Assembly: GCA_017795005.1 (NCBI GenBank)
Contig: CP051242.1
Span: 868,001 to 932,000, forward strand
From: Balneolaceae bacterium
GTDB lineage: Bacteria > Bacteroidota > Rhodothermia > Balneolales > Balneolaceae
Reading direction: 5' to 3'
Length of the DNA: 64,000 nt
The notes beneath the pieces are model-generated. The model did not search any database and was not told the origin of the DNA. It was given only the letters and a program-made list of their open reading frames with translations. A program made the translations under genes and the position numbers. The first letter of the stretch is position 1; each line of letters begins with the position of its first letter. Of this stretch, positions 27,956 to 36,674 are shown piece after piece.

Positions 27956-29380
27956 CTAAACTTCATTCAGAGCTTCGTTCAACGCTTGCAAACTCTTTTT
28001 AGCATCTCCAAAGAACATCTGGTTTTTTTGCTCATAGAAAAGAGGGTTATCTATACCAGCATAACCAACGCTTAAACTTCTTTTAAAGACAACCGTTCTT
28101 TTTGCTTCGTCAACATTCAAAATTGGCATGCCATAAATTGGGCTTCCGGGTGAAGTTTTAGCCATTGGGTTTACCACATCATTTGCACCGATAATCATAA
28201 CCACATCTGTAGTTGCAAATTCCGGGTTTATTTGATCCATGTCATAAAGTAAATCGTAGGGTACATCAGCTTCAGCAAGAAGAACATTCATATGACCAGG
28301 CATGCGACCAGCAACCGGGTGAATTCCATATTTAACCTGAACACCTTTAGCTTCAAGTTTAGAGGCAACCTCTTTTACAATGTGTTGAGCTTGTGCAACA
28401 GCTAATCCATAACCAGGAACAATTACCACCTTTGATGCATATGCAACTTGAATTGCTAAATCCTCAGCAGATGTTTCATTAACAGACTTATCCCCTGTGG
28501 CCCCGCCTCCACCTGAAGTACCACCATCTCCTCCAAACGAACCAAAAATAACATTGGCAAGGGAGCGATTCATTGCCTTACACATAATATTGGTTAGTAT
28601 AAGTCCGGCAGCTCCTACCAAAGCACCAGAAACAATGAGAAGATTATTTCCGAGAACAAATCCGGCCATAGAAGCCGCGATTCCTGAATAAGAGTTTAAA
28701 AGTGAAATTACCACAGGCATATCTGCTCCCCCAATAGGAATAACAGAAGTGATGCCTATTAATAAAGATACTCCCATGATTATCCAGAAAATGGTCATGT
28801 TAGCCGGGTCGTATGTGAAGACCCCTATTAATACAAGTACCCCAATCATCGAGCCGATATTGATGATATTAAGACCCGGAAAAGTGATTGCATTTCCTGA
28901 GATAAACCCCTTTAGTTTACCAAATGCTACAAAACTTCCCGTAAATGTAATTGCACCAATAAAAATACTTAGTCCCGTAGTCACTAAAACCGTTGAATCA
29001 AAGATCGTAATATCAGTAGCTCTGGCAAACTCACCCCAGGCAACTAGCGCAGAAGCCGCTCCACCAAAGCCATTAAATACAGCTACAAGTTCAGGCATCG
29101 CGGTCATTTCAACTTTTTTTGCCAGAACAATACCTATCAATCCTCCGATTACAACACCAACAATAATTAATTCAAAAGAAACTATTTGTTGATCAAATAA
29201 AGTGACAACTACACCAATAAGCATGCCAATAGCAGCAAGTTGATTTCCTTTTCTTGCAGTAGCAGGAGAATTGAGTAGTTTTAATCCACGTATAAAAAAC
29301 GCGGTAGCAACCAAATAGATAAGCTGAATGGTGTCTGGTAAATAAGCTGATATAGATTCCGGAAGGAGTTCGCTAATCAT
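27956..29380 (-). CDS. pntB: NAD(P)+ transhydrogenase subunit beta
   Basis: A 474-residue subunit of proton-translocating transhydrogenase, which drives hydride transfer from NADH to NADP+ with the proton gradient. The N-terminal ~280 residues hold about nine membrane helices; the C-terminal ~180 residues are the NADP(H)-binding domain III ('VIVPGYGLAVAQAQHIVKEV', 'GIHPVAGRMPGHMNVLLAEA', 'VMIIGANDVVNPMAKTSPGS', 'VFKRSLSVGYAGIDNPLF'). The start overlaps the stop of the small alpha-2 gene by 4 bases. Third gene of pntAa-pntAb-pntB. Confidence 0.96.
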   Translation of the reverse strand: MISELLPESISAYLPDTIQLIYLVATAFFIRGLKLLNSPATARKGNQLAAIGMLIGVVVTLFDQQIVSFELIIVGVVIGGLIGIVLAKKVEMTAMPELVAVFNGFGGAASALVAWGEFARATDITIFDSTVLVTTGLSIFIGAITFTGSFVAFGKLKGFISGNAITFPGLNIINIGSMIGVLVLIGVFTYDPANMTIFWIIMGVSLLIGITSVIPIGGADMPVVISLLNSYSGIAASMAGFVLGNNLLIVSGALVGAAGLILTNIMCKAMNRSLANVIFGSFGGDGGTSGGGGATGDKSVNETSAEDLAIQVAYASKVVIVPGYGLAVAQAQHIVKEVASKLEAKGVQVKYGIHPVAGRMPGHMNVLLAEADVPYDLLYDMDQINPEFATTDVVMIIGANDVVNPMAKTSPGSPIYGMPILNVDEAKRTVVFKRSLSVGYAGIDNPLFYEQKNQMFFGDAKKSLQALNEALNEV

Positions 29381-29667
29381 TTGTCGTCCTCCTTCTTCTT
29401 AAACATTTCGAGCATTCGGTCGGTAACCATAAAGCCACCTACCACATTAATTGTAGCAAGAATAATAGCTGCAAAACCAATCCACTTGCCTATTTCTTCA
29501 CCAAGAGAACCTGCCACAATAAGAGCACCTACAATGGTAATTCCTGAAATAGCATTTGCTCCACTCATCAATGGAGTATGCAGTGTTGGAGGGACCTTCG
29601 AAATCAACTCAAACCCGATAAAACAGGCGAGTACAAAAATGAATAATGAAAATATTAAGACTGACAT
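29377..29667 (-). CDS. pntAb: NAD(P)+ transhydrogenase alpha subunit, membrane part
   Basis: About 96 residues from the ATG at 29667 (a TTG at 29694 is in frame but lies in a repeat). Three or four membrane helices ('SVLIFSLFIFVLACFIGFEL', 'ISGITIVGALIVAGSLGEEI', 'IILATINVVGGFMVTDRMLE') form the C-terminal part of the alpha chain, a separate gene in three-subunit transhydrogenases such as those of Rhodospirillum. It is coupled to pntB by a 4-base overlap. Confidence 0.93.
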   Translation of the reverse strand: MSVLIFSLFIFVLACFIGFELISKVPPTLHTPLMSGANAISGITIVGALIVAGSLGEEIGKWIGFAAIILATINVVGGFMVTDRMLEMFKKKEDDK

Positions 29668-29679
29668 AATTTTTGAATT

Positions 29680-29746
29680 ATGAACATCAAACAAGGAACA
29701 TTGAACATCGAAGTTGGGTGTTCCCGGTTCTTCTGTTCGATGTTTA
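29680..29746. repeat. Heptad-periodic inverted repeat inside the pnt operon
   Basis: Left part about 29680-29700 and right part about 29726-29746 are roughly complementary around 'gttgggtgttcccggttc'. In blocks of seven the words are gaacatc, aaacaag, gaacatt, gaacatc, gaagttg, ggtgttc, ttctgtt, cgatgtt. It fills the gap between pntAa and pntAb and could reduce or process the transcript there. Confidence 0.65.
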
Positions 29747-30865
29747 TTTTTTTAGCATTGGGCTTATGACTTCCCCTTGATGAGTAATGGTGGTATTAAG
29801 TAAAATTTCGTCTTCGAAATCAAAATTTGTGGTTCCCTCTTTAATGAGAAGGTTCAGAAGGTTCAGCATATTCTTTGCATACAAAAGGCTTGCATGATTT
29901 GAAAGTTGACTAGGAAGGTTTATCGGTCCAACAATATTAACTTCGTGTTTAACTACTGTTTTGCCAGCTTCGGTTAGTTCACAATTTCCTCCGTTCTCAG
30001 CTGCAAGATCCACAATTACTGACCCTGGCTTCATCGCGGCAACCATTTCTTTGGTAACCAGTAAAGGGGCAGGTCTGCCAGGAATTAAAGCCGTTGTAAT
30101 TACAATATCAGATTTCTTCACGTGTTCGGCAATTACCTGTTTTTGACGTTCCTGACTATCTTTAGAAAGTTCTTTAGCATAACCACCTTTAGTCTCAGTG
30201 TTTTCTTCATCAAGTGGTACTTCCACAAATTTTGCTCCCAGACTTTCTACTTGTTCTTTTACAACCGGGCGAACATCATATGCTTCTACTACAGCACCCA
30301 ATTTTCTACATGTTGCAATGGCTTGTAGTCCTGCAACTCCTGCCCCCAGGATTAATGCTTTAGAAGGAGGAATGGTGCCAGCTGCAGTCATCATCATTGG
30401 GAAATACTTATCAAGTGTATCAGCAGCAATCAGGGAGGCTTTATATCCGGCTATAGAACTCATTGAAGAAAGTGCATCCATATTTTGAGCTCTTGAAATT
30501 CTAGGTATAGCGTCCATACCCAATGATGATATACCTGATGATTTCAAAGATTCAACCAGATCCGGGTGTTGAAGGGCCCACAAGAAACATATTAATATCG
30601 CACCAGATTTAAGATTCTTTAGATCTTCATTGCTCGGAGTTTGAACAGCAAGAAGGACCTCAGCTTTCTCAAAAAGTTCAGATCTCTCTGCCACAATTTT
30701 AACCCCGGCTTCTTCATATGCTGAATCAAGAAAATTGGCAGCTAAACCTGCACCCGATTCTACCCAGACTTCAAGGTCTTTTTTTATTAGCTGAGCGGCT
30801 ACATCAGGGGTAAGTGCAACACGCCGTTCATGCTCAGCAGTTTCTTTAGGAACAGCTATAATCAA
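29744..30865 (-). CDS. pntAa: NAD(P)+ transhydrogenase alpha subunit, NAD(H)-binding part
   Basis: A 373-residue cytoplasmic domain I, related to alanine dehydrogenase: 'MIIAVPKETAEHERRVALTP' N-terminus, Rossmann motif 'ALILGAGVAGLQAIATCRKL', 'TTALIPGRPAPLLVTKEMVA', and the C-terminal 'VDLAAENGGNCELTEAG'. The membrane part of alpha is on a separate gene (pntAb), so this is the split alpha arrangement. First gene of the operon; its promoter lies in 30866-31110, which is shared with the divergent lipoprotein gene. Confidence 0.95.
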   Translation of the reverse strand: MIIAVPKETAEHERRVALTPDVAAQLIKKDLEVWVESGAGLAANFLDSAYEEAGVKIVAERSELFEKAEVLLAVQTPSNEDLKNLKSGAILICFLWALQHPDLVESLKSSGISSLGMDAIPRISRAQNMDALSSMSSIAGYKASLIAADTLDKYFPMMMTAAGTIPPSKALILGAGVAGLQAIATCRKLGAVVEAYDVRPVVKEQVESLGAKFVEVPLDEENTETKGGYAKELSKDSQERQKQVIAEHVKKSDIVITTALIPGRPAPLLVTKEMVAAMKPGSVIVDLAAENGGNCELTEAGKTVVKHEVNIVGPINLPSQLSNHASLLYAKNMLNLLNLLIKEGTTNFDFEDEILLNTTITHQGEVISPMLKK

Positions 30866-31110
30866 TGGTATCCTCCAACTTTAGTTTACTTCAACTTAAT
30901 GAAATTGAACTTTTCCACAAATAAAAGTGGGAGCGCTTTTTTTATTCAAAAAAGTATCTTGGTAAATTTCTGGTCGTTTTTTTGGGTATTGATTTATTCT
31001 CAGAATAAAAAACCAAGTGGAAAAACAGGGTTTCCTATATTATTAAAGATTAAATGTATTTTATCTCGGGATAATGTATAATCCAATACAATAGCAGTTG
31101 GGGAGGCATT
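30866..31110. other. Divergent promoter region between pntAa and a lipoprotein gene
   Basis: A 245-base AT-rich gap with the promoters of both genes. The only element I can assign is a strong ribosome-binding site, GGGGAGG, 6-12 bases before the ATG at 31111. No convincing ORF or large hairpin. Confidence 0.5.
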
Positions 31111-32241
31111 ATGAGATTCTTACCTAAATATTATTTCCTACTTATTGGATTCGCTCTTATTGTTTCACTTTCATGTGATGAGGTTGATCTTACGGCTGAA
31201 GAGGCGCAAGGGGAAGTACAAGGTTTCTGGAAACACTACCCGGGATCTGGAAATATTGTATATATGCTAATAAATGAAAGCGAAGTGGTTTTTTATAACT
31301 ATAGCGGCAGAGAGGGTTGTAATACGATAGATGCTTATCAAATTGAAAGAGTTGATGGCAATGGTTTTTACATATTAAGTAAAGAGGGTTTAGAAGAAAA
31401 CCGAGTTATTGCAATTAGTAGAAATGCGGAAAGATTAGATGTTAGAGAAATTGACGATTCAAAGAGTAGCATTGATAGATATTATGTTTCCGATGAAGAT
31501 ATAAATTCCATAGCACCTATTTGTGTAGACCCAACTGATGTTTTTGGTAATTGGGAGCTGGAACTGGAAGATGGCGATAAAATATTACTTTCGATTGAAG
31601 AGGATTCGATAAAAGTAATAGATCAGGATCTAAAACTTGGGTGTTATTTCATTTCTGAACTTGAGGTTATTGAGTTTAATGGAAATGATTTTCTGATCAC
31701 AAATAATGATCCACTTTCTTCCGGAACTCAGGAAGTAAAGCTTACAAGAACATTAGAAGGGCTTGAAGTCGAACGACAGGAAGGAAATATATTAGTTAAA
31801 GAACTTTATCGGGCTAGTAGCGCTGATTTTTCAAACTTTACTCCCGTATGCATTTTTAATCCATTGGAAGGTCTTGAGGGAACCTGGCAATACAATGCCG
31901 CATCTGAGGAAGGAGATATTGAGTTTTATCTTAAAATAGATCAGGATGCTTTTGTTTTTCATTTCAGGTTTGGAGACCCTGTGAATGATCCGGAAAATGT
32001 ATGTTTTCAACTCCAAAAATTTGAAATTATCAGAGTAGGCGAAAATACTGTTACTATCAGAGATAATAACATAGAACCAGCAGAAGAAGTTACCTTGATT
32101 ATAGAATTTAGAGAGGAAGAAGGTCTTCTTTATGTAGATGATACATTCGATATACTTACATTTTTCCCAACAACAGTAGATGATGCGTATATCAATAATC
32201 AATGTCCGGATACCGCTGACGTAATAAATAAAATCTTTTAA
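31111..32241 (+). CDS. Lipoprotein of three lipocalin-like repeats
   Basis: A 376-residue protein with a lipobox 'VSLSC' (Cys22) and no named family that I recognise. It is built of three units of about 110 residues: each opens with a Trp block ('GFWKHYPGSG', 'GNWELELEDG', 'GTWQYNAASE'), has a Cys after an acidic strand ('GREGCNTIDAYQIERV', 'KLGCYFISELEVIEF', 'ENVCFQLQKFEIIRV') and closes with a Pro/Asn-Cys ('IAPICVDP', 'FTPVCIFNP', 'INNQCPD'). The G-x-W start and beta-rich content resemble bacterial lipocalin-like domains. The two Cys per unit may form a disulfide. Likely outer-membrane anchored; ligand unknown. Confidence 0.75.
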   Translation: MRFLPKYYFLLIGFALIVSLSCDEVDLTAEEAQGEVQGFWKHYPGSGNIVYMLINESEVVFYNYSGREGCNTIDAYQIERVDGNGFYILSKEGLEENRVIAISRNAERLDVREIDDSKSSIDRYYVSDEDINSIAPICVDPTDVFGNWELELEDGDKILLSIEEDSIKVIDQDLKLGCYFISELEVIEFNGNDFLITNNDPLSSGTQEVKLTRTLEGLEVERQEGNILVKELYRASSADFSNFTPVCIFNPLEGLEGTWQYNAASEEGDIEFYLKIDQDAFVFHFRFGDPVNDPENVCFQLQKFEIIRVGENTVTIRDNNIEPAEEVTLIIEFREEEGLLYVDDTFDILTFFPTTVDDAYINNQCPDTADVINKIF

Positions 32242-32329
32242 ATAGCTATAGCTCTAATAGACACTTTCAACCCATATTTACACCGGTTTTTCTTATTATT
32301 GTCTTTCAAAAAAACTAACAGCTATTATT

Positions 32330-33307
32330 ATGGAAGATATTGCAGGCAAAACATTTAAAGTGGTAATTATTGGAAGCGGACCTGCCGGATTAACAGCAGC
32401 TTTGTATGCAGCAAGAGCAGATTTAAATCCAATTGTATTTGAAGGACCGGAACCAGGTGGTCAATTGATGACAACCACGGATGTTGAAAACTTCCCTGGT
32501 TACCCGAATGGAGTAATGGGACCTCAAATGATGCAAGACTTTCGTGAACAAGCAACTAAATTCGGAGCAGATGCACGATATGGTTATGTAACAGATATCG
32601 ATTTTGACTCGAAGCCTTACAAGTTGACCGTTGATGAAAAAACCGAAATAAAGGCGCACACTATTATCATCTCTACCGGTGCTTCAGCGATGTGGCTAGG
32701 AATAGAAAGTGAAACACGGTTGAGAGGTAAAGGTGTTTCCGCTTGCGCAACTTGCGATGGTGCTTTTTTCAGAAATCAACATGTTATCATTGTTGGTGGT
32801 GGCGATACTGCAATGGAAGAAGCTACATTTCTCACTAAATTTGCCAGTAAAGTAACAGTGGTTCATCGCCGGGATGAACTTCGTGCTTCCAAAGCGATGC
32901 AAACCCGTGCGTTTGAAAATGAGAAAATTGAATTCATGTGGGATAGCGAAGTGGAAGAAGTGCTTGGCGGGCAGGTCGTGGAAGGAGTAAAAATCAAAAA
33001 CCGTAGAACTGGTGAATTTACAGTTCTTGGCGATGTAACCGGAGTTTTTGTAGCAATAGGTCATAAGCCAAATACGGATTTATTCAAAGGAGTTCTCACA
33101 ATGGACGATGTTGGCTATATCCAAACGAAAGGACAATCTACGAAGACAGATCTTCCAGGAATTTTTGCCTGTGGTGATGCAATGGATTCATTTTATCGTC
33201 AGGCAGTTACTGCTGCTGGAACTGGGTGTAAAGCAGCGTTAGATGCGGAACATTATTTGAGTAATGAACTTACTCCCGAGGCAATTGCGGAAGGTCACTG
33301 GAAGTAA
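32330..33307 (+). CDS. trxB: Thioredoxin reductase
   Basis: A 325-residue flavoprotein of normal length that reduces thioredoxin with NADPH. FAD motif 'VIIGSGPAGLTAALYAARAD', redox-active C139-A-T-C142-D, NADPH motif 'VIIVGGGDTAMEEATFLTKF' with 'VHRRDELRASK' (the Arg pair that selects NADPH), and the C-terminal FAD motif 'GIFACGDAMDSFYRQAVTAA'. Monocistronic, with an intrinsic terminator just after it. Confidence 0.97.
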   Translation: MEDIAGKTFKVVIIGSGPAGLTAALYAARADLNPIVFEGPEPGGQLMTTTDVENFPGYPNGVMGPQMMQDFREQATKFGADARYGYVTDIDFDSKPYKLTVDEKTEIKAHTIIISTGASAMWLGIESETRLRGKGVSACATCDGAFFRNQHVIIVGGGDTAMEEATFLTKFASKVTVVHRRDELRASKAMQTRAFENEKIEFMWDSEVEEVLGGQVVEGVKIKNRRTGEFTVLGDVTGVFVAIGHKPNTDLFKGVLTMDDVGYIQTKGQSTKTDLPGIFACGDAMDSFYRQAVTAAGTGCKAALDAEHYLSNELTPEAIAEGHWK

Positions 33308-33315
33308 ATTCCGAA

Positions 33316-34035
33316 TTAAATAGTTGAATTTTCGAGGGTTGATTTATGTAAATCAACCCTTTTTTTGTACAATTGAAATAGACTAAAAATTAAAAATACA
33401 GATAATAATTCTCCCCCAAATTTAAATGCAAACTCTGTTAATGGAGGGTAAGTAATCGTAGGGTTTGATTTAAACAGTAACTCGCCAAAGGGTTGATAAT
33501 CCAAAACCAGACTCGATAAGAAATTCCATGCTAAGTGAATAATGACTGGCATTATAATAGAGTTGGTTTTGATGTAAATATAAGCCCAGACAAAACCCAT
33601 ACTTCCGGTCAATACAAAAATATAAGCCATTGGGATAATTCCGCTGCCGAACATTCCATATGAGAACCAGTGATAGATCCCAAAACAGATTGCACTTATA
33701 AAGATTGCCGTTTTGTTTTTGGAATAATAAGCCAGTAGACTAAGTAATGCTCCTCTGAAAACCAGTTCTTCAAACATGATTGATTTCAAAAAGAAATAAA
33801 GTGCACCTAAAAGTACATTCGATTCAATAACTGTATTCAACTCCCATTCAATTGAGAATAATAGTGTTTGAAGTGCTAAAGGAATTGAAAATGATAAGAG
33901 AGCGATGCAAAAACCGATTAGTACTTCAATACCTCTTCGTTTTATGGGTGTAAACCAGTCAAGAAAAACTTCTTTTTTAAGTATAAATTTAAACAGGAGC
34001 CAAGAGGCTCCTGTTAACACAATAATTCCAATCAT
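33316..34035 (-). CDS. CPBP-family intramembrane protease (CAAX-like)
   Basis: A 239-residue polytopic protein with about seven hydrophobic segments. ABI/CPBP motifs: E-E-x-x-x-R in 'MFEELVFRGALLSLL', 'FGIYHWFS' and the final His-Asn in 'VIIHLAWNFLSS'. Family members are glutamic-type membrane proteases or act in bacteriocin self-protection; the substrate is unknown. Its last ~12 codons are contributed by the trxB terminator hairpin on the other strand. Confidence 0.88.
   Translation of the reverse strand: MIGIIVLTGASWLLFKFILKKEVFLDWFTPIKRRGIEVLIGFCIALLSFSIPLALQTLLFSIEWELNTVIESNVLLGALYFFLKSIMFEELVFRGALLSLLAYYSKNKTAIFISAICFGIYHWFSYGMFGSGIIPMAYIFVLTGSMGFVWAYIYIKTNSIIMPVIIHLAWNFLSSLVLDYQPFGELLFKSNPTITYPPLTEFAFKFGGELLSVFLIFSLFQLYKKRVDLHKSTLENSTI
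33335..33366 (+). terminator. Intrinsic terminator of trxB, inside the convergent CPBP gene
   Basis: Stem AGGGTTGATTT (33335-33345), loop ATGT, stem AAATCAACCCT (33350-33360), then a seven-T run. It fits a rho-independent terminator of trxB. On the opposite strand the same bases encode 'KKRVDLHKSTLE' near the CPBP C-terminus. Confidence 0.9.
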
Positions 34036-34059
34036 TAATAAAAAGAAAGATTAGCTGGC

Positions 34060-34482
34060 TTATTTCTTCTTTTTTTTGCCTACCGTTTTTTCTTCAGGCT
34101 CCTCTTCTTTTTCCTCAGATGTTGTTTCTTCAGATGAATCTTCCTCATCTTCTTCAGTAATTTCAATTACTTCTGCATCCACAGAAAATTCGTCTTCTTC
34201 ATCGACTTCTCTCTCAACTAAAATTTGATAGTCGTTAATAAACATTGCGAACATTCCGATTGCCGAAATAACTGGGGCCATTGCTCCTACAAGAGCTGCA
34301 CCACCAACACCGAATGCAAGTTGTGTTTGAAAAACTACTTCCCCTTCTTTGTTCTTGATGATTAGTCTGCGGGCACTGCCTTCTTTGATGAATTCTCTGA
34401 TCTTTGCGATCACTTCATTCACGCCACCTTGAACTTCTTCATAGATGCGTTTCGCTTTTGATTTTGCCTCGTCTTTATTCAT
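34060..34482 (-). CDS. DUF4342 protein
   Basis: A 140-residue protein. The N-terminal ~90 residues match the DUF4342 pattern ('AKRIYEEVQGGVNEVIAKIR', 'EGSARRLIIKNKEGEVVFQT', 'FGVGGAALVGAMAPVISAIG') with one hydrophobic segment, followed by a long acidic tail of Glu and Asp and a terminal run of Lys. Function is unknown for the family. It precedes the CPBP protease gene by 24 bases on the same strand, so the two may be co-transcribed. Confidence 0.8.
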   Translation of the reverse strand: MNKDEAKSKAKRIYEEVQGGVNEVIAKIREFIKEGSARRLIIKNKEGEVVFQTQLAFGVGGAALVGAMAPVISAIGMFAMFINDYQILVEREVDEEDEFSVDAEVIEITEEDEEDSSEETTSEEKEEEPEEKTVGKKKKK

Positions 34483-34571
34483 GATATGTGCGATTTATGA
34501 AATTTTTTGTAAGGAGTTTCCTCCAACGGGGTCTAACTACGCAAAGCAAAATAAAAAGATTCGGAGCATAA

Positions 34572-36113
34572 ATGTTAGCAAGAGTTTACTGTGCATCAAC
34601 GGTTGGAGTTGATGCCAAAATTATAGATGTAGAAACCCATCACACAAATGGATTAGTAAAATTTTTCCTGGTTGGGCTACCAGATAGAGCAGTTTCTGAA
34701 TCAAGAGACAGAGTAGAGGCAGCTATCCGAAATACAGGTTCTTATTATCCACTTGGAAGAATTACTGTAAATCTCGCTCCCGCAGATCTCCCAAAAGAAG
34801 GAAATGCGTTTGATTTACCAATAGCAATTGGTTTACTCAGGATGTCTGGACAGATTCATACCGAAAAACTCGAAGAGACAGTAATGCTTGGTGAATTAGC
34901 TTTGGATGGAAAAATACGTCCTATCAAAGGAGTACTACCTGTAGCTGTAGAAGCAAAAAAACAGGGTTATAAATACCTCATAGTTCCAAAAGAAAACGGA
35001 GCTGAGGCTGCTGTTGTAGAAGGAATTGAGATTTTTCCGTTTGAACACCTAAATCAGGTAAAAGACTGGCTTGAAAACAGGGGAAGTATGGAGTCATTTA
35101 GTATTGATGTTGGAAAAGTATTCAGTCAAAACGGGAAAATGGATGTATTGGATTTTAGTGATGTTCGAGGACAGGAGAATGTAAAAAGAGCCTTAGAAAT
35201 AGCTGCAGCAGGCGGACATAATGTAGTGATGGTTGGACCTCCCGGTTCAGGTAAAACTATGATGGCAAGAAGAATTCCGACAATTCTACCTCCACTTTCA
35301 TTAAATGAAGCGCTTGAAACTACAAAAGTTCATTCAGTTTCGGGTTTAATGAAATCAGGAAAGGCGCTTATTACATCGAGACCTTTCCGGGCACCACATC
35401 ACACCGTTTCTGACGTTGCTTTAGTTGGAGGAGGAGGAATCCCTATGCCCGGAGAAATTTCAATGGCTCATAATGGAGTGCTATTTCTGGATGAACTACC
35501 GGAATTTAAAAGGAGCGCTCTAGAAGTTATGCGACAGCCCCTAGAAGATGGGTTTGTTTCGATTTCAAGAGCCAGAATGAGCGTAACTTATCCGAGCAGA
35601 GTGATGTTAGTAGCTTCTATGAATCCTTCCCCATCCGGAGACTGGTATAATCCTCAGGAAATGAATGGAACATCTTCTATTCAGATGCAGCGATATCTGA
35701 GTAAAATCAGCGGACCACTTTTGGACCGAATAGATCTTCACATCGAGGTTAATAAAGTGGGCTATGATGAACTTTCTGGGAAAGCGAAAGGAGAATCTTC
35801 GAAAGAGATTCGGGAGCGAGTAATTGAAGCTAGGGAAGTCCAGTCGCGACGATTTCTTGGATTGAAAGGGGTATACAGTAATGCACAAATGAATACCCGG
35901 CAAGTGAGGAAGGTTTGTGAATTGGATAACACAAGTTCGGAAATTTTGAAGAAAGCCATTACCTCGCTTGGACTTTCAGCAAGGGCATATGACAGAATTT
36001 TAAAAGTAAGCAGAACAATCGCAGATTTGGATAAATCCGAAAATATCCAATCACACCATGTAGCAGAAGCTATTCAATACCGAAGTCTGGACAGAGAAGG
36101 GTGGTTGGGCTAA
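34572..36113 (+). CDS. comM: YifB/ComM-family Mg-chelatase-like AAA+ ATPase
   Basis: A 513-residue protein. N-terminal ChlI-like Lon-fold domain ('GLVKFFLVGLPDRAVSESRD', 'LAPADLPKEGNAFDLPIAIG'), central AAA+ with Walker A 'GPPGSGKTMMARRIPTILPP', sensor and Walker B 'GVLFLDELPEFKRSALEVMR', and a C-terminal ChlI domain ('LGLSARAYDRILKVSRTIAD'). The family member ComM is a hexameric branch-migration helicase that extends heteroduplex during natural transformation. I use the symbol for family membership; competence in this organism is not shown. Divergent from DUF4342. Confidence 0.92.
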   Translation: MLARVYCASTVGVDAKIIDVETHHTNGLVKFFLVGLPDRAVSESRDRVEAAIRNTGSYYPLGRITVNLAPADLPKEGNAFDLPIAIGLLRMSGQIHTEKLEETVMLGELALDGKIRPIKGVLPVAVEAKKQGYKYLIVPKENGAEAAVVEGIEIFPFEHLNQVKDWLENRGSMESFSIDVGKVFSQNGKMDVLDFSDVRGQENVKRALEIAAAGGHNVVMVGPPGSGKTMMARRIPTILPPLSLNEALETTKVHSVSGLMKSGKALITSRPFRAPHHTVSDVALVGGGGIPMPGEISMAHNGVLFLDELPEFKRSALEVMRQPLEDGFVSISRARMSVTYPSRVMLVASMNPSPSGDWYNPQEMNGTSSIQMQRYLSKISGPLLDRIDLHIEVNKVGYDELSGKAKGESSKEIRERVIEAREVQSRRFLGLKGVYSNAQMNTRQVRKVCELDNTSSEILKKAITSLGLSARAYDRILKVSRTIADLDKSENIQSHHVAEAIQYRSLDREGWLG

Positions 36114-36137
36114 GAACATTGAACATTGAACAAGGAA
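36112..36137. repeat. Left heptad arm (36 kb cassette)
   Basis: Begins in the stop codon of the comM-like gene. Words aagaaca, ttgaaca, ttgaaca, aggaatt, ttgaaca with period 7. The first 14 bases (36112-36125) are the exact inverse of 36560-36573; this arm has one extra TTGAACA unit. Confidence 0.8.
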
Positions 36138-36167
36138 TTTTGAACATAGAAATAAAAGACTTGGGAT

Positions 36168-36533
36168 ATGACTGAAAATAAGAAATATGATTTACATGAA
36201 AGATTAATCAGGTTTTCGATCTTGATTTTGAAGGTGGTCGATAACTTACCTAAAAGTTATGCAGGAGTTCATTTTGCTAAACAGTTAGTTAGGTGTGGAA
36301 CAGCCCCTGCCTTTCATCATGCCGAAGCACAAAGTGCAGAATCAAGAAGAGACTTTATTCATAAAATGAAGATTGCTGTCAAGGAACTAAGAGAAACATA
36401 TATCAACCTCAAAATCATTAAAAGAAAGCCACTTTTGACTGATCAAAAAGTAGAGGAGGCAATTGAAGAGTGTAATGAACTAATCTCAGTTTTTGTAAAG
36501 AGTATTCAGACAGCAAGGAAAAACCTGAACTAG
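36168..36533 (+). CDS. Four-helix-bundle protein (S23/IVP-like), cassette copy 2
   Basis: A 121-residue helical protein of the same family as the one at 6594, but clearly diverged in sequence: 'LVRCGTAPAFHHAEAQSAES', 'RRDFIHKMKIAVKELRETYI'. Family hallmark positions (R-C/S-x-x-x, the R-D-F-I-H-K block and the K-E-x-R-E-T helix) are kept. It sits between heptad inverted arms between the comM-like gene and priA. Function unknown. Confidence 0.85.
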   Translation: MTENKKYDLHERLIRFSILILKVVDNLPKSYAGVHFAKQLVRCGTAPAFHHAEAQSAESRRDFIHKMKIAVKELRETYINLKIIKRKPLLTDQKVEEAIEECNELISVFVKSIQTARKNLN

Positions 36534-36540
36534 CAAATAG

Positions 36541-36573
36541 TTCAAAGTTGGATGTTCTTTGTTCAATGTTCTT
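36541..36573. repeat. Right heptad arm (36 kb cassette)
   Basis: Words aaagttg, gatgttc, tttgttc, aatgttc with period 7; TGTTCAATGTTCTT at 36560-36573 is the perfect inverse of the outer left arm. The gene's stop codon is 7 bases upstream. Confidence 0.8.
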
Positions 36574-36674
36574 CACATCATCATGCGGTGAATTTAATCA
36601 TCTCAAAAAAGTTATTTATACACGGGAACTAGTTGTTACCATAAGCGTTTTAAGATCAATAGTTGGAGAATGCT

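Noticed and set aside
29668-29694. TTG start for pntAb at 29694
   Set aside because: It lies in the heptad repeat and adds nine residues not typical of the family; the ATG at 29667 fits better.
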